Shown one piece after another: positions 27,248-36,445 of a stretch of DNA of 64,000 nucleotides. This DNA comes from Vibrio sp. JPW-9-11-11 (GTDB lineage: Bacteria > Pseudomonadota > Gammaproteobacteria > Enterobacterales > Vibrionaceae). The DNA is taken from assembly GCF_013369335.1 (NCBI RefSeq), contig NZ_SZQJ01000004.1:248001-312000 (forward strand), written 5' to 3'. A program made the translations under genes and the position numbers. A model generated the notes under the pieces. That model was not told the DNA's origin. It worked only from the letters and a program-made list of their open reading frames with translations, and made no database searches. Numbering within the stretch: position 1 is the first letter of the stretch; every line of letters starts with the position of its first letter.

Positions 27248-28522
27248 ATGGATAAATCGCTTTCAAGCAAGATTTTTGTAGGCTTGTTTGCTGGTCTTCT
27301 GATCGGTACAGCTATCCAGTACTTATTTAGCGGCGTTGCCATTTTTGATACCTACCTTTTAGGCGCTGCTGAAGGTGCAGGTGGCATGTTCGTATCGCTG
27401 ATCAAACTACTAGTTGTCCCGCTGGTGTACGTATCTATTGTATGTGGCATTGTCGATTTAAAAGACATCTCAGCGTTTGGCCGCCTAGGAGGCAAAACGT
27501 TCGCGTTGTACATTATCAATACCATTATTGCTATCACCGCAGCACTCACCATCGGTATGATCTTCCAACCTGGTGCCGATGCGAACCTAGCTGGTACCAT
27601 TTCGGAGAGTGTGAAACTAACGACAACGGAAACACCAGATATCTTCTCTTTGGTGGTCAATATTGTGCCAAGCAACCCTGTGCAGGCGTTTGCCAACGGC
27701 GACATGTTACAAATCATCTTTATGGCAATCTTAACCGGCCTTGCGATTCAAGCGCTTGATTCACGTGGTGGTCCGGCAATCCGTACCTTTAAAATGGCCA
27801 ACGAAATCATGATGAAGCTTGTTGGCTTGGTGATGAGCCTGGCGCCTTACGGTGTCTTCGCACTGATGATTCAGCTCGGCGCCACGCTTGACGCGAACAC
27901 GCTCATGTCAGTTGCGGGTTACGTCGCGCTGGTTGTGTCTATGCTAGTGTTCTGGATCTTCTTCTTCTACCCAATGGCAGTAGGGATCGCGACAGGTACG
28001 TCACCAAAGACTTTCCTGCGTGCCACTCGTGAGCAGATCCTATTCTCGCTATCGACAGCAAGTTCAAACGCGACCATTCCGGTCACGATGCGCACCCTAA
28101 CAGAAAAACTGAATGTGTCTAAATCTGTGGCAGGTTTCGGTGTGCCGCTTGGTGCGACTATGAACATGTCTGGTGTGTCTATTTACATCGCATTGGCGAC
28201 TATCTTCGTTGCCAACGCATTTGGTCAGCCAATTAACACCGCTGACGTGTTTACTCTCGGCCTCACTATTTTGCTGCTTTCAATTGGTGCCGGTGGTGTA
28301 CCAGGCGGCGGTGTGGTGATGGTTGGCGTGTTGCTTCACCAACTCGGTCTTCCACCAGAAGGTCTAGCTATCATCGCGGCCGTTGACCGTATCAATGATA
28401 TGTTTTGTACTTCTTCTAACGTCGTTGGTGATACTGCAGTTAACACTATCGTTGCCAAAACTGAAGGCGAGATTGGTAAGGAAGAAGCCGTTGACGCGAA
28501 ACCTGCGCAAGCGAATGCTTAG
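27248..28522 (+). CDS. Dicarboxylate/amino acid:cation symporter
   Basis: 424-residue inner-membrane carrier of the DAACS (GltP/GltT/DctA) family, which uses Na+ or H+ to import glutamate, aspartate or C4-dicarboxylates. Conserved blocks are FSLSTASSNATIPVTMRTL (the serine-rich hairpin 1 region), GATMNMSGVSIYIALATIF (NMDGT-like site in TM7) and GAGGVPGGGVVMVGV (hairpin 2). The TM7 motif reads NMSG instead of NMDGT, and the substrate may thus differ. The start is ATG at 27248, seven bases after GGAG. It interrupts the grpE-dnaK pair but has its own promoter and terminator. Confidence 0.9.
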   Translation: MDKSLSSKIFVGLFAGLLIGTAIQYLFSGVAIFDTYLLGAAEGAGGMFVSLIKLLVVPLVYVSIVCGIVDLKDISAFGRLGGKTFALYIINTIIAITAALTIGMIFQPGADANLAGTISESVKLTTTETPDIFSLVVNIVPSNPVQAFANGDMLQIIFMAILTGLAIQALDSRGGPAIRTFKMANEIMMKLVGLVMSLAPYGVFALMIQLGATLDANTLMSVAGYVALVVSMLVFWIFFFYPMAVGIATGTSPKTFLRATREQILFSLSTASSNATIPVTMRTLTEKLNVSKSVAGFGVPLGATMNMSGVSIYIALATIFVANAFGQPINTADVFTLGLTILLLSIGAGGVPGGGVVMVGVLLHQLGLPPEGLAIIAAVDRINDMFCTSSNVVGDTAVNTIVAKTEGEIGKEEAVDAKPAQANA

Positions 28523-28544
28523 ATTTTGAAATACCTGTAGTCAG

Positions 28545-28572
28545 AAGCGAACCTTAAGGTTCGCTTTTGTTT
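28545..28572 (+). terminator. Symporter gene terminator
   Basis: Arms AAGCGAACC and GGTTCGCTT with T-rich sequence after, 22 bases past the stop. Confidence 0.88.
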
Positions 28573-28687
28573 TTATGTCAGGAATCTTTTTTTATTTTTT
28601 TTTAATCTCTCCCTTGAAAAGCCATTTGCCGCCCTTATCTATTGGGCATAGACAAACAAACATCATATTTTTGTTTGTGAGCAAGGG

Positions 28688-28714
28688 TTGAAACCCGATT
28701 CTCCATCCCCACAT
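28688..28714 (+). promoter_or_regulatory. sigma32 heat-shock promoter of dnaK
   Basis: TTGAAA at 28688-28693, 13 bases, then CCCCACAT at 28707-28714, a strong RpoH-type match. It lies 48 bases before the dnaK ATG. Confidence 0.85.
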
Positions 28715-28761
28715 AGGGGATATAGCAAAACGAAAATAGAAACTTATTCGGAGATAGCCTG

Positions 28762-30672
28762 ATGGGTAAAATCATTGGTATTGACTTAGGTACTACTAAC
28801 TCATGTGTTGCGGTACTAGACGGCGATAAGCCACGCGTAATTGAAAACGCAGAGGGTGAGCGTACCACTGCATCGGTAATTGCTTACACAGACGGTGAGA
28901 CACTAGTAGGTCAGCCAGCAAAACGTCAAGCAGTTACAAACCCTGAAAACACGCTATTTGCAATCAAGCGTTTGATCGGCCGTCGTTTTGAAGACGAAGA
29001 GGTGCAGCGCGACATTCAAATCATGCCTTACAAAATCGTTAAGGCCGATAACGGCGATGCTTGGGTAGAAGCAAAAGGCCAAAAAATGGCAGCTCCTCAG
29101 GTTTCTGCTGAAGTACTGAAGAAAATGAAGAAAACCGCTGAGGATTTCCTTGGCGAGGAAGTGACTGGCGCAGTTATCACTGTACCTGCTTACTTTAACG
29201 ATGCTCAGCGTCAAGCAACAAAAGATGCTGGCCGTATCGCGGGTCTAGAAGTTAAGCGTATTATCAACGAGCCGACAGCGGCAGCGCTTGCTTACGGCCT
29301 TGATAAGAAAGGCGGCGATCGCACTATCGCGGTATACGACCTAGGTGGTGGTACCTTCGATATCTCAATCATCGAGATCGACGAAGTTGAAGGCGAGAAA
29401 ACGTTTGAAGTACTTGCAACCAACGGTGACACGCACCTTGGTGGTGAAGACTTCGACAACCGCATGATCAACTACTTGGTTGAAGAATTCAAGAAAGAGC
29501 AAGGTATCGATCTTAAGAACGATCCACTAGCGATGCAGCGTGTGAAAGAAGCTGCTGAGAAAGCGAAAATCGAGCTTTCTTCTACTTCTCAAACTGACGT
29601 GAACCTACCATACGTGACTGCGGACGCAACGGGTCCTAAGCACATGAACGTTAAAGTAACACGTGCGAAACTAGAGTCTCTAGTCGAAGATCTAGTACAA
29701 CGCTCTCTAGAGCCGCTAAAAGTTGCTCTAGCTGACGCAGACCTATCGGTTAACGACATCACTGACGTTATCCTAGTAGGTGGTCAGACTCGTATGCCTA
29801 TGGTTCAAGCGAAAGTCGCAGAGTTCTTCGGTAAAGAAGCACGCCGCGACGTGAACCCAGACGAAGCAGTAGCAATGGGTGCTGCAGTCCAAGGTGGTGT
29901 ACTTGCTGGTGACGTGAAAGACGTTCTACTACTAGACGTTACTCCTCTATCTCTAGGTATCGAGACGATGGGCGGCGTAATGACTAAATTGGTTGAGAAG
30001 AACACCACTATCCCAACCAAAGCGAACCAAGTGTTCTCGACAGCAGAAGATAACCAGAGCGCGGTAACTATCCACGTGCTACAAGGTGAGCGTAAGCAGG
30101 CGATGTACAACAAGTCTCTAGGTCAATTCAACCTAGAAGGCATTCAACCTGCACCACGTGGTATGCCACAAATTGAAGTGACTTTCGACCTTGATGCGGA
30201 CGGTATCCTACACGTATCAGCGAAAGACAAGCAGACTGGCAAAGAGCAGAAGATCACTATCCAAGCTTCTGGCGGTCTGAGCGATGACGAAATCGAAAAA
30301 ATGGTACAAGAAGCAGAAGCGAACAAAGAAGCGGACAAGAAGTTCGAAGAGCTAGCGACTGCACGTAACCAAGCTGACCAAATGATTCACGGTACTCGTA
30401 AGCAAGTTGAAGAAGCGGGTGATGCGCTTCCTGCTGATGAGAAAGAGAAGATTGAAGCAGCGATCAGTGAGCTAGAAGAAGCTCGTAAAGGTGAAGACAA
30501 AGAAGCGATTGACGCGAAAGTTCAAGCCCTTATGACTGCAGCTCAAAAACTGATGGAAATCGCTCAGCAGCAAGCTCAAGCTCAACAAGGCGCGGAAGCA
30601 GGCGAACAGCCTAAGCAAGACGACGATGTTGTTGATGCTGAGTTTGAAGAAGTAAAGGAAGACAAGAAGTAA
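28762..30672 (+). CDS. dnaK: Chaperone DnaK (Hsp70)
   Basis: 636-residue cytosolic chaperone. The N-terminus is [18 protein letters not shown] (phosphate loop 1), followed by the ATPase motifs [13 protein letters not shown] and [13 protein letters not shown]. The substrate-binding domain has the typical [13 protein letters not shown] and a C-terminal acidic tail ending [10 protein letters not shown]. Length matches E. coli DnaK (638). Ribosome binding site GGAG lies ten bases before ATG. It is the first gene of a dnaK-dnaJ block driven by a sigma32-type promoter; a hairpin at 30705-30732 separates the two. Confidence 0.98.
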   Translation: MGKIIGIDLGTTNSCVAVLDGDKPRVIENAEGERTTASVIAYTDGETLVGQPAKRQAVTNPENTLFAIKRLIGRRFEDEEVQRDIQIMPYKIVKADNGDAWVEAKGQKMAAPQVSAEVLKKMKKTAEDFLGEEVTGAVITVPAYFNDAQRQATKDAGRIAGLEVKRIINEPTAAALAYGLDKKGGDRTIAVYDLGGGTFDISIIEIDEVEGEKTFEVLATNGDTHLGGEDFDNRMINYLVEEFKKEQGIDLKNDPLAMQRVKEAAEKAKIELSSTSQTDVNLPYVTADATGPKHMNVKVTRAKLESLVEDLVQRSLEPLKVALADADLSVNDITDVILVGGQTRMPMVQAKVAEFFGKEARRDVNPDEAVAMGAAVQGGVLAGDVKDVLLLDVTPLSLGIETMGGVMTKLVEKNTTIPTKANQVFSTAEDNQSAVTIHVLQGERKQAMYNKSLGQFNLEGIQPAPRGMPQIEVTFDLDADGILHVSAKDKQTGKEQKITIQASGGLSDDEIEKMVQEAEANKEADKKFEELATARNQADQMIHGTRKQVEEAGDALPADEKEKIEAAISELEEARKGEDKEAIDAKVQALMTAAQKLMEIAQQQAQAQQGAEAGEQPKQDDDVVDAEFEEVKEDKK

Positions 30673-30704
30673 TTCTTGATTCTGACTTAACTTAATTGAT
30701 GATG

Positions 30705-30732
30705 CGGGCGTTTGAGGAAACTCACACGCCCG
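30705..30732 (+). terminator. Hairpin between dnaK and dnaJ
   Basis: Twelve-base arms with one mismatch (CGGGCGTTTGAG / CTCACACGCCCG) and a GAAA loop. There is little T-run, so it may attenuate or stabilise the dnaK mRNA rather than stop transcription completely. Confidence 0.55.
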
Positions 30733-30761
30733 TATGTTTGTAAACCGTTGTTGTATAGATA

Positions 30762-30831
30762 CTAGTTCCTAGTTCTTAGAGTGAAATTTGAAGAGTTGGG
30801 AGCGTCTAGGCACTAGGAACTAGCATCTAGT
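30762..30831. repeat. Palindromic element between dnaK and dnaJ
   Basis: Perfect 12-base inverted repeat CTAGTTCCTAGT (30762-30773) and ACTAGGAACTAG (30812-30823) surrounded by more CTAG words. This resembles the short CTAG-rich palindromic repeats of Vibrio intergenic regions. A weak echo occurs at 46325-46349 downstream of purL. Confidence 0.5.
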
Positions 30832-30864
30832 CTCTTAAGTAGTTTTTAATTGGTGACGAAGAAC

Positions 30865-32010
30865 ATGTCGAAACGTGATTTTTACGAAGTATTAGGCGTA
30901 AGCCGTGATGCGTCAGAACGCGATATTAAAAAAGCGTATAAGCGCTTGGCGATGAAATTCCATCCTGACCGTAACCAGGGTGACGACTCCGCGTCAGATA
31001 AGTTTAAAGAAGTAAAAGAAGCGTACGAAGTGCTATTGGATCCGCAGAAGAAAGCGGCTTATGACCAGTATGGTCACGCTGCCTTTGAACAAGGTGGTAT
31101 GGGCGGTGGCGGCTTCGGTGGCGGCAGTGCAGACTTCGGCGACATCTTTGGCGACGTGTTTGGCGATATCTTTGGTGGCGGTCGTCGTGGTGGCGGTGGT
31201 GGTCATCGTGCACAGCGTGGTGCTGATTTACGTTACAACATGGAGCTGACATTAGAAGAGGCGGTCCGTGGTGTTTCTAAAGAGATCGAAGTTCCGACCC
31301 TAGTTCACTGTGATAGCTGTGAGGGGAGTGGAGCGAAGAAAGGTACCTCTGCCGAAACTTGTGGTACCTGTCATGGTCACGGCCAGGTTCAGATGCGTCA
31401 AGGCTTCTTTGCCGTACAACAAACCTGTCCGACTTGTCACGGTAAAGGTAAAATCATTAAAGACCCATGTAATGTGTGTCATGGGCAAGGTCGCAAACAG
31501 CAAACCAAAACCCTTAACGTTAAGATCCCTGCAGGGGTGGATACTGGCGATCGTATTCGCCTCTCTGGCGAAGGTGAAGCCGGAGAAATGGGGGCACCGG
31601 CAGGGGATCTTTACGTACAAGTTCACGTCAAAGAGCACCATATCTTTGAACGCGATGGCAACAACCTATACTGCGAAGTGCCAGTGAGCTTTGCGATGGC
31701 AGCACTCGGTGGCGAAGTGGAAGTCCCGACTTTAGATGGCCGTGTCAACCTGAAAGTTCCGACAGAAACTCAAACGGGGCGCATGTTCCGTATGCGTGGT
31801 AAAGGTGTGAAAGGCGTTCGTGGCGGCGGTGTTGGCGATCTGATCGTTAAACTGGTTGTTGAAACGCCAGTTAATTTAAGCTCACGTCAAAAAGAACTAC
31901 TCAAAGAGTTTGAAGAGTCTTGTGGCGGTGAAGCGGCAACAAAACATAAGCCAAAATCTGAGGGCTTCTTTAACGGTGTTAAGAAATTCTTTGATGATTT
32001 AACCAGCTAA
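30865..32010 (+). CDS. dnaJ: Chaperone DnaJ (Hsp40)
   Basis: 381-residue type I J-protein that stimulates DnaK ATPase. J domain has HPD at 33-35; a Gly/Phe-rich linker runs about 75-125; four CxxCxGxG-type zinc repeats follow ([32 protein letters not shown]) at about 145-205. The ATG at 30865 is chosen because the protein then begins [11 protein letters not shown], as in the family; an earlier in-frame GTG/TTG would extend it by five residues. Transcription probably continues from dnaK. Confidence 0.97.
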   Translation: MSKRDFYEVLGVSRDASERDIKKAYKRLAMKFHPDRNQGDDSASDKFKEVKEAYEVLLDPQKKAAYDQYGHAAFEQGGMGGGGFGGGSADFGDIFGDVFGDIFGGGRRGGGGGHRAQRGADLRYNMELTLEEAVRGVSKEIEVPTLVHCDSCEGSGAKKGTSAETCGTCHGHGQVQMRQGFFAVQQTCPTCHGKGKIIKDPCNVCHGQGRKQQTKTLNVKIPAGVDTGDRIRLSGEGEAGEMGAPAGDLYVQVHVKEHHIFERDGNNLYCEVPVSFAMAALGGEVEVPTLDGRVNLKVPTETQTGRMFRMRGKGVKGVRGGGVGDLIVKLVVETPVNLSSRQKELLKEFEESCGGEAATKHKPKSEGFFNGVKKFFDDLTS

Positions 32011-32031
32011 GCTGACATTCTGTGTATTTTT

Positions 32032-32056
32032 AAGGCCTGCCGATGCAGGCCTTTTT
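32032..32056. terminator. dnaJ terminator
   Basis: Arms AAGGCCTGC and GCAGGCCTT followed by five T residues. It sits between two convergent genes and may serve both. Confidence 0.88.
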
Positions 32057-32068
32057 GTTGCTTGCCGT

Positions 32069-32497
32069 TTAATGCCAGCATTCTTGAGGTGAGGTCTTAC
32101 CTCGATGATCGACCGATAAGCGAACGTAGCGAGTTTGACCACAGCGATCGTATTGCTGAATTGCCAGGGGAGTTGCAATAATCAGGTAGCTGTTTTCCGT
32201 CGTCTCAATATCGAGCCTAAAACGCGTGGTATCGCTTTGGCATCCGTAGCAATAATGCTCAGAGAGAATGCCTTCAGCAGCCTGTTGATAGTCGGTTTGG
32301 TAGCGCCGTTCTAATTCGAGCTGCAGGAGTGCCAAGTCGGCCATGGCGGTAATACGCTGCGCGCGCAATAAGTAATTTTGATAATTGGGATAAGCGATGC
32401 TCGCCAAAAGTGCAATGATGGCCACTACCACGATCAGTTCGATCAACGTCATTCCGGTTACTCTTTTTTCACTCAGTTTGCAGCCATAAGTATTCAT
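32069..32497 (-). CDS. Type IV pilin-like protein (PilE type)
   Basis: 142-residue prepilin. The class III leader ends at G15; the mature part starts MTLIELIVVVAIIALLASIAYP with the conserved glutamate at mature position 5. A C-terminal cysteine pair (CYGCQSDTTRF, CWH near the end) suggests a disulfide loop. It resembles minor pilin PilE of type IVa systems. It is divergent from four further prepilin genes, with 94 to 107 bases between starts, and so belongs with them to the minor-pilin set that primes pilus assembly. Confidence 0.87.
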   Translation of the reverse strand: MNTYGCKLSEKRVTGMTLIELIVVVAIIALLASIAYPNYQNYLLRAQRITAMADLALLQLELERRYQTDYQQAAEGILSEHYCYGCQSDTTRFRLDIETTENSYLIIATPLAIQQYDRCGQTRYVRLSVDHRGKTSPQECWH

Positions 32498-32594
32498 TGC
32501 TTCCCAGCCTTAGTTAACCTGTACTCGCTCATTGTTCAGAGCTGTTAGCATTTCAACAAGATGAAACTCACTCTACTTATTGGCTTACATACAA

Positions 32595-33101
32595 ATGTGC
32601 GAAATGACTCGCGGCTTCACCCTCTTAGAACTCTTGATAACTCTAGTCATCCTCAGTCTGTTATTGAGTGTCGCTGCGCCGTCGGTCACCGCCGTGAGTA
32701 GTCGCAACCAGATGAAAAGTTTTGCCCATGAGATGAGTGGCTTCATGGCTCAGGCGCGTTCAGAAGCAATATGGCGTCATCAAGATTTGTGGGCGCATAT
32801 CGACCACGAAACCACTGACTCTTGGTGGCTGCGCCTGACTGATTCAAATCAACCTGACGCCGGAGAGGTCGTGCTGCATTTTCCGGCTGAACGTTATCGT
32901 CAACTGATCCTAACCTGGACCTACTCGGCAAATAAAATTAAATTCAGTGGCCAACGAGGCCGAATCAAGTCGGGTAGCCTGACGTTTTATAGTGCGATGC
33001 AGCCAAACACAAAACTCAAGATTGCGACCTCATTTGGGGGAAATCGGGTGATTGTATGCGGTGTTGATGCGTCTCACTACGGGTTTCCAGCGTGCGAATA
33101 G
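32595..33101 (+). CDS. GspH/FimT-type minor pseudopilin
   Basis: 168-residue prepilin with leader MTRG and then FTLLELLITLVILSLLLSVAAPS; the glutamate at +5 is present. The C-terminal globular part contains the GspH/FimT pattern (FGGNRVIVCG). The start is uncertain: ATG at 32595 or 32604, neither with a clear ribosome binding site. It begins the fimT-pilW-pilX-pilV-like run and overlaps the next gene by ten bases. Confidence 0.85.
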   Translation: MCEMTRGFTLLELLITLVILSLLLSVAAPSVTAVSSRNQMKSFAHEMSGFMAQARSEAIWRHQDLWAHIDHETTDSWWLRLTDSNQPDAGEVVLHFPAERYRQLILTWTYSANKIKFSGQRGRIKSGSLTFYSAMQPNTKLKIATSFGGNRVIVCGVDASHYGFPACE

Positions 33102-33727
33102 GGCTTAGTCAGCGAGGCGGCAGTTTATTGGAGCTATTGTCGGCTGTGCTTTTGGGCAGCTTAGTGCTGGGGATGGTGGCTAGTGTAGGGTTAAGTGGAC
33201 AAAAGCTCGTGACCCAACAGGCCAAACAGTTATTGTTGGTGCAAAACTTAGCCAGTACTGGATTGCAGATTAAGCGAGATTTGCTCCAAGCTGGGTATAA
33301 CGACGACGACGCATCTGCGACTTATTTGAGCGGTGAAACCCGCGTAGTGGCACTAGCACAGAGTCCGAGTCGCTTGGGTTATGTCTACCGTATTGCGCCT
33401 TCTGGTAACCGCGCATTTCGCAGTGTTGTGTTTCAGCACCAGTTGGCCTCTGAGCCTGATTTGGGGCATGGCTTGCTGCTGTGTGAAAAGGAGCGTCCTG
33501 AACCGCCCACTTTTGCTCAAGCCGCGCAATCTGGTTGGCATGGTAACTGTTTTAATCTCTTCAACCCTAAGCAGATATCGGTGACAGAATTTACTCTTCA
33601 TCGTCAGTCGAGTTTGGTGGGGGGCGTCGAAAGGCATGTTGTTACAATAACACTCTCCGCTGAGCTAGTCGCTGACCTGAGAGTGATACATCAATTACAC
33701 CTTACTGTGGCGATGAGGAACGGTTGA
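33092..33727 (+). CDS. PilW-like minor pilin
   Basis: 211-residue prepilin starting from GTG at 33092, overlapping the previous gene by ten bases. Leader ends with RGG before SLLELLSAVLLGSLVLGMVASVG, a typical prepilin helix. The globular part has a cysteine pair (LLLCEKE and NCFNLF). PilW in other bacteria supports pilus assembly as a minor subunit. The assignment to PilW rests on order and size, not on a distinctive motif. Confidence 0.8.
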   Translation: MRIGLSQRGGSLLELLSAVLLGSLVLGMVASVGLSGQKLVTQQAKQLLLVQNLASTGLQIKRDLLQAGYNDDDASATYLSGETRVVALAQSPSRLGYVYRIAPSGNRAFRSVVFQHQLASEPDLGHGLLLCEKERPEPPTFAQAAQSGWHGNCFNLFNPKQISVTEFTLHRQSSLVGGVERHVVTITLSAELVADLRVIHQLHLTVAMRNG

Positions 33728-34167
33728 TGAAAAGAATCTCCTCTTCCCGCGGCGCCATCACGCTATTGATGACCACGGCACTGCTCGCGGTAACCTTAAT
33801 GCTCAGCTTAGGCATGATGAAAACGGTATTTTATCAGTTAAAACGCGCGCAAAATGAGCTCAAACAGCGCCAGTTACACTGGCGTGCAGAAGGAGGAATA
33901 GAGTGCGCAGTAGCGTTGGTCGCTCAGTATGAGGCGGATATTGAAGCTCAGTACGCCGCGACTCACACTCTTGAATTCGAACTCTGTTCCAACGAGCTTC
34001 AACTTGAAGAGGTTGGAATAGAGCAAAGCTCCGCAAACACCTATCTTGTTTACGCCGAAGAGAATCACTTCCGCATCAATCGCTTTTTTACCTACCAGGT
34101 AGATTTAACCGCACCCGCAAACGATCCTCAGTTCGTTTGGCGTAGAGGGGGATGGGGGAGTGAATAA
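33727..34167 (+). CDS. PilX-like minor pilin assembly protein
   Basis: 146 residues from ATG at 33727 (a second ATG lies three bases upstream). The N-terminus SRGAITLLMTTALLAVTLMLSLGMM is a PilX-type transmembrane helix that, unusually for prepilins, lacks the glutamate at mature position 5. The ALLAVTLML stretch is followed by an amphipathic segment and EGGIECAVAL. It overlaps the PilW gene stop and the next gene's start, so the set is translationally coupled. Confidence 0.75.
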   Translation: MKRISSSRGAITLLMTTALLAVTLMLSLGMMKTVFYQLKRAQNELKQRQLHWRAEGGIECAVALVAQYEADIEAQYAATHTLEFELCSNELQLEEVGIEQSSANTYLVYAEENHFRINRFFTYQVDLTAPANDPQFVWRRGGWGSE

Positions 34168-34576
34168 ACACCGAGGTGTGACTTTGATGGAAGTATTGGT
34201 GGCGCTTACATTAGTCAGCGTAGCGATACTCGGACTGGCCAAGCTGCAGGTGAGGGTGAAACATGAAGCTGCACACGCGACGTCGAGCATGGCTGCGTTG
34301 AATCTCGCCGAGCAGTCCTTAGAGTTACTTCGAGCTCGTAGTGCTAATGGTGCCATTTCGTGGTCTGACTTTGCGGGTTTTGAGTCAGGAAGCGAATCTG
34401 TCCGCTATGCCCCCTATTCGCTTGAGTGGCAGGTCATGTCTGTTGCGACACACTCTGAGGTTGAGCTCAAGCGTGTGCTTATTACCGTGAGTTGGGTCAG
34501 TCAAAGTGGCCAAGCGCAATCTCTGTCGTTACTGACGATGTTGTCAAACCGCGCAGAGGGCTCGAGTGGTCCATAA
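34160..34576 (+). CDS. PilV-like minor pilin
   Basis: 138-residue prepilin from GTG at 34160, overlapping the upstream gene by eight bases. Leader ends HRG, mature N-terminus VTLMEVLVALTLVSVAILGLAKLQ with glutamate +5. The AGLKLQ-type continuation and short length are typical of PilV. It ends the run; no PilY1-like adhesin gene follows, in contrast to many pilus minor-subunit operons. Confidence 0.82.
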   Translation: MNKHRGVTLMEVLVALTLVSVAILGLAKLQVRVKHEAAHATSSMAALNLAEQSLELLRARSANGAISWSDFAGFESGSESVRYAPYSLEWQVMSVATHSEVELKRVLITVSWVSQSGQAQSLSLLTMLSNRAEGSSGP

Positions 34577-34837
34577 CCACCAGTGATGATTAGTCTTTAT
34601 CTGCTTGCGTACGATATGTTTTGCAATTTAGTTTCAAACTTGTTTGATTGTGTTAGGTAGGAGTGTATTGACTTTGTTGCACGTTGATGGCGTTTTTGCA
34701 AAATATGTCTCCAAATATGGAAAAACCTTTAGAACCTTGTGCTTTATTGATAGGGATTTAATAGAATGTTCCGCGAAAATAGGCCGCCATAATAATAGCC
34801 AAAGGCCTTAGGCAACAACATCACATATGGAGTTACC

Positions 34838-36397
34838 ATGAGTAACCAAGCAATCAATCAGTCACCATCGCCACAGCCGAGTGGAATGGACCGCTTTTTA
34901 AACTTTATTGAACGCGCAGGCAACAAAATTCCTGATCCTGCGATCCTGTTCTTTTGGGCCCTCGTCATCACTTGGGCTGCTTCGGCACTGCTATCAAACG
35001 TAAGTTTTGATCTTATCAACCCGCGTTCGGGTGAAGCACTTGCAATCAATAACCTTTTAACTGGCGAATCTTTAGCAAGCTTCCTCGCGAACATGGTCAA
35101 AACCTTCACTGGTTTTGCTCCTTTGGGTATTGTCCTTGTCGCGATGCTCGGTGTCGGTGTAGCGGACTCTTCTGGCTTTATTACTACGGGCCTTAAGAAG
35201 ATGCTTAACTTTACACCAGCCAAGCTACTCACGCCGATGCTGATTTTAGTGGCGATTGTGTCACATACAGCTGCGGACGCAGGTTACGTATTGGTTATTC
35301 CGTTAGGCGGTATCATTTTCCATGCTGCGGGACGTCACCCTCTGGCAGGTATCGCAGCAGCGTTTGCAGGCGTATCGGGTGGTTTTTCTGCTAACTTCAT
35401 TCCTTCTGGTATCGATCCTCTGTTAGCTGGCTTTACCCAAACAGCCGCCAATGTTCTTGACCCAGAATATGTGGTGAATCCGCTAGCGAACATCTTCTTT
35501 ACCGGTATCTCGTCTGTCATTATTGTTGCGATCGGTTGGTATGTCACAGAGAAGATTATTGAACCACGCTTGGCGAACACTCCTATCGACGAAGATGCGG
35601 AAACTGCTCCTGATCTGGGTACGTTCACTGAGATTGAATCGAAAGCATTCCGTTATGCTGGTTGGGCGATGCTGGCGGGGATTACGCTGCTGGTCGCAGC
35701 TCTGATTCCTGAAAATTCAGCGCTTCGTTCGCCAGACGGTGAAATTACCGCTTTCTCTGCACCGATTATGCAGTCGATTGTCCCGCTGATTTTTATCCTG
35801 TTTATCATTCCAGGCTACGTGTACGGTAAAGTCTCAGGTACGTTCAAAACCAGCAACGACATTATTAAAGCCATGTCAGACACTATGTCGACCATGGGTG
35901 CCTACATTGTGATGTCGTTCTTTTGTGCTCAGTTCCTATCGGCGTTTGCGCAGTCAAATATCGGTACTATGCTGGCGCTGTATGGTGCAGAAGGGCTAAA
36001 AGCGATGAACTTGCCTGGCGAAGCGACCATCATCGGCATGATTTTATTGACGGCGGCGGTTAACTTGTTGATCGGTTCTGCGTCGGCTAAGTGGGCGTTG
36101 ATCGGCCCAATTCTAGTCCCTATGCTGATGGCGGTGGGGATCTCTCCGGAGCTTTCTCAGGCGGCTTACCGCGTTGGTGATTCGGTATCGAACATCATTT
36201 CACCTCTGATGGTCTTCTTCCCACTCGTTGTGGTTTACTGTCAGCGTTACGTGAAGTCGACGGGTATCGGTACGCTCGCTTCTTTGATGATGCCATTCTC
36301 GATTGCGATGTTGATTGGTTGGTCAATCTTCTTAGTCGCATACTGGATGCTTGGTATTCCATTAGGTATTCAAGCGCCATACACTTACACCATGTAA
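34838..36397 (+). CDS. AbgT-family transporter
   Basis: 519-residue inner-membrane protein of the AbgT/MtrF family, known from p-aminobenzoyl-glutamate uptake (AbgT) and sulfonamide efflux (MtrF). It has about eleven to thirteen predicted helices. Diagnostic stretches are AMLGVGVADSSGFITTGL, AGVSGGFSANFIPSGIDPLL and GSASAKWALIGPILVPML. The direction of transport and substrate are not settled by sequence. Ribosome binding site GGAG lies six bases before the ATG. It is monocistronic with a strong terminator. Confidence 0.9.
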   Translation: MSNQAINQSPSPQPSGMDRFLNFIERAGNKIPDPAILFFWALVITWAASALLSNVSFDLINPRSGEALAINNLLTGESLASFLANMVKTFTGFAPLGIVLVAMLGVGVADSSGFITTGLKKMLNFTPAKLLTPMLILVAIVSHTAADAGYVLVIPLGGIIFHAAGRHPLAGIAAAFAGVSGGFSANFIPSGIDPLLAGFTQTAANVLDPEYVVNPLANIFFTGISSVIIVAIGWYVTEKIIEPRLANTPIDEDAETAPDLGTFTEIESKAFRYAGWAMLAGITLLVAALIPENSALRSPDGEITAFSAPIMQSIVPLIFILFIIPGYVYGKVSGTFKTSNDIIKAMSDTMSTMGAYIVMSFFCAQFLSAFAQSNIGTMLALYGAEGLKAMNLPGEATIIGMILLTAAVNLLIGSASAKWALIGPILVPMLMAVGISPELSQAAYRVGDSVSNIISPLMVFFPLVVVYCQRYVKSTGIGTLASLMMPFSIAMLIGWSIFLVAYWMLGIPLGIQAPYTYTM

Positions 36398-36412
36398 GCG
36401 GCCCAATAAAAG

Positions 36413-36440
36413 CAAAGCCCGTCACTTGTGACGGGCTTTG
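36413..36440. terminator. Bidirectional terminator AbgT gene / fghA
   Basis: Perfect long stem CAAAGCCCGTCAC-tt-GTGACGGGCTTTG between two convergent genes, with T-rich sequence after it on the plus strand. Confidence 0.9.
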
Positions 36441-36445
36441 TTGTT

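Noticed and set aside
29805..30113. Long antisense frames inside dnaK, dnaJ and purL
   Set aside because: They are opposite highly conserved coding sequence and arise from its codon bias; none has a plausible start or family match.
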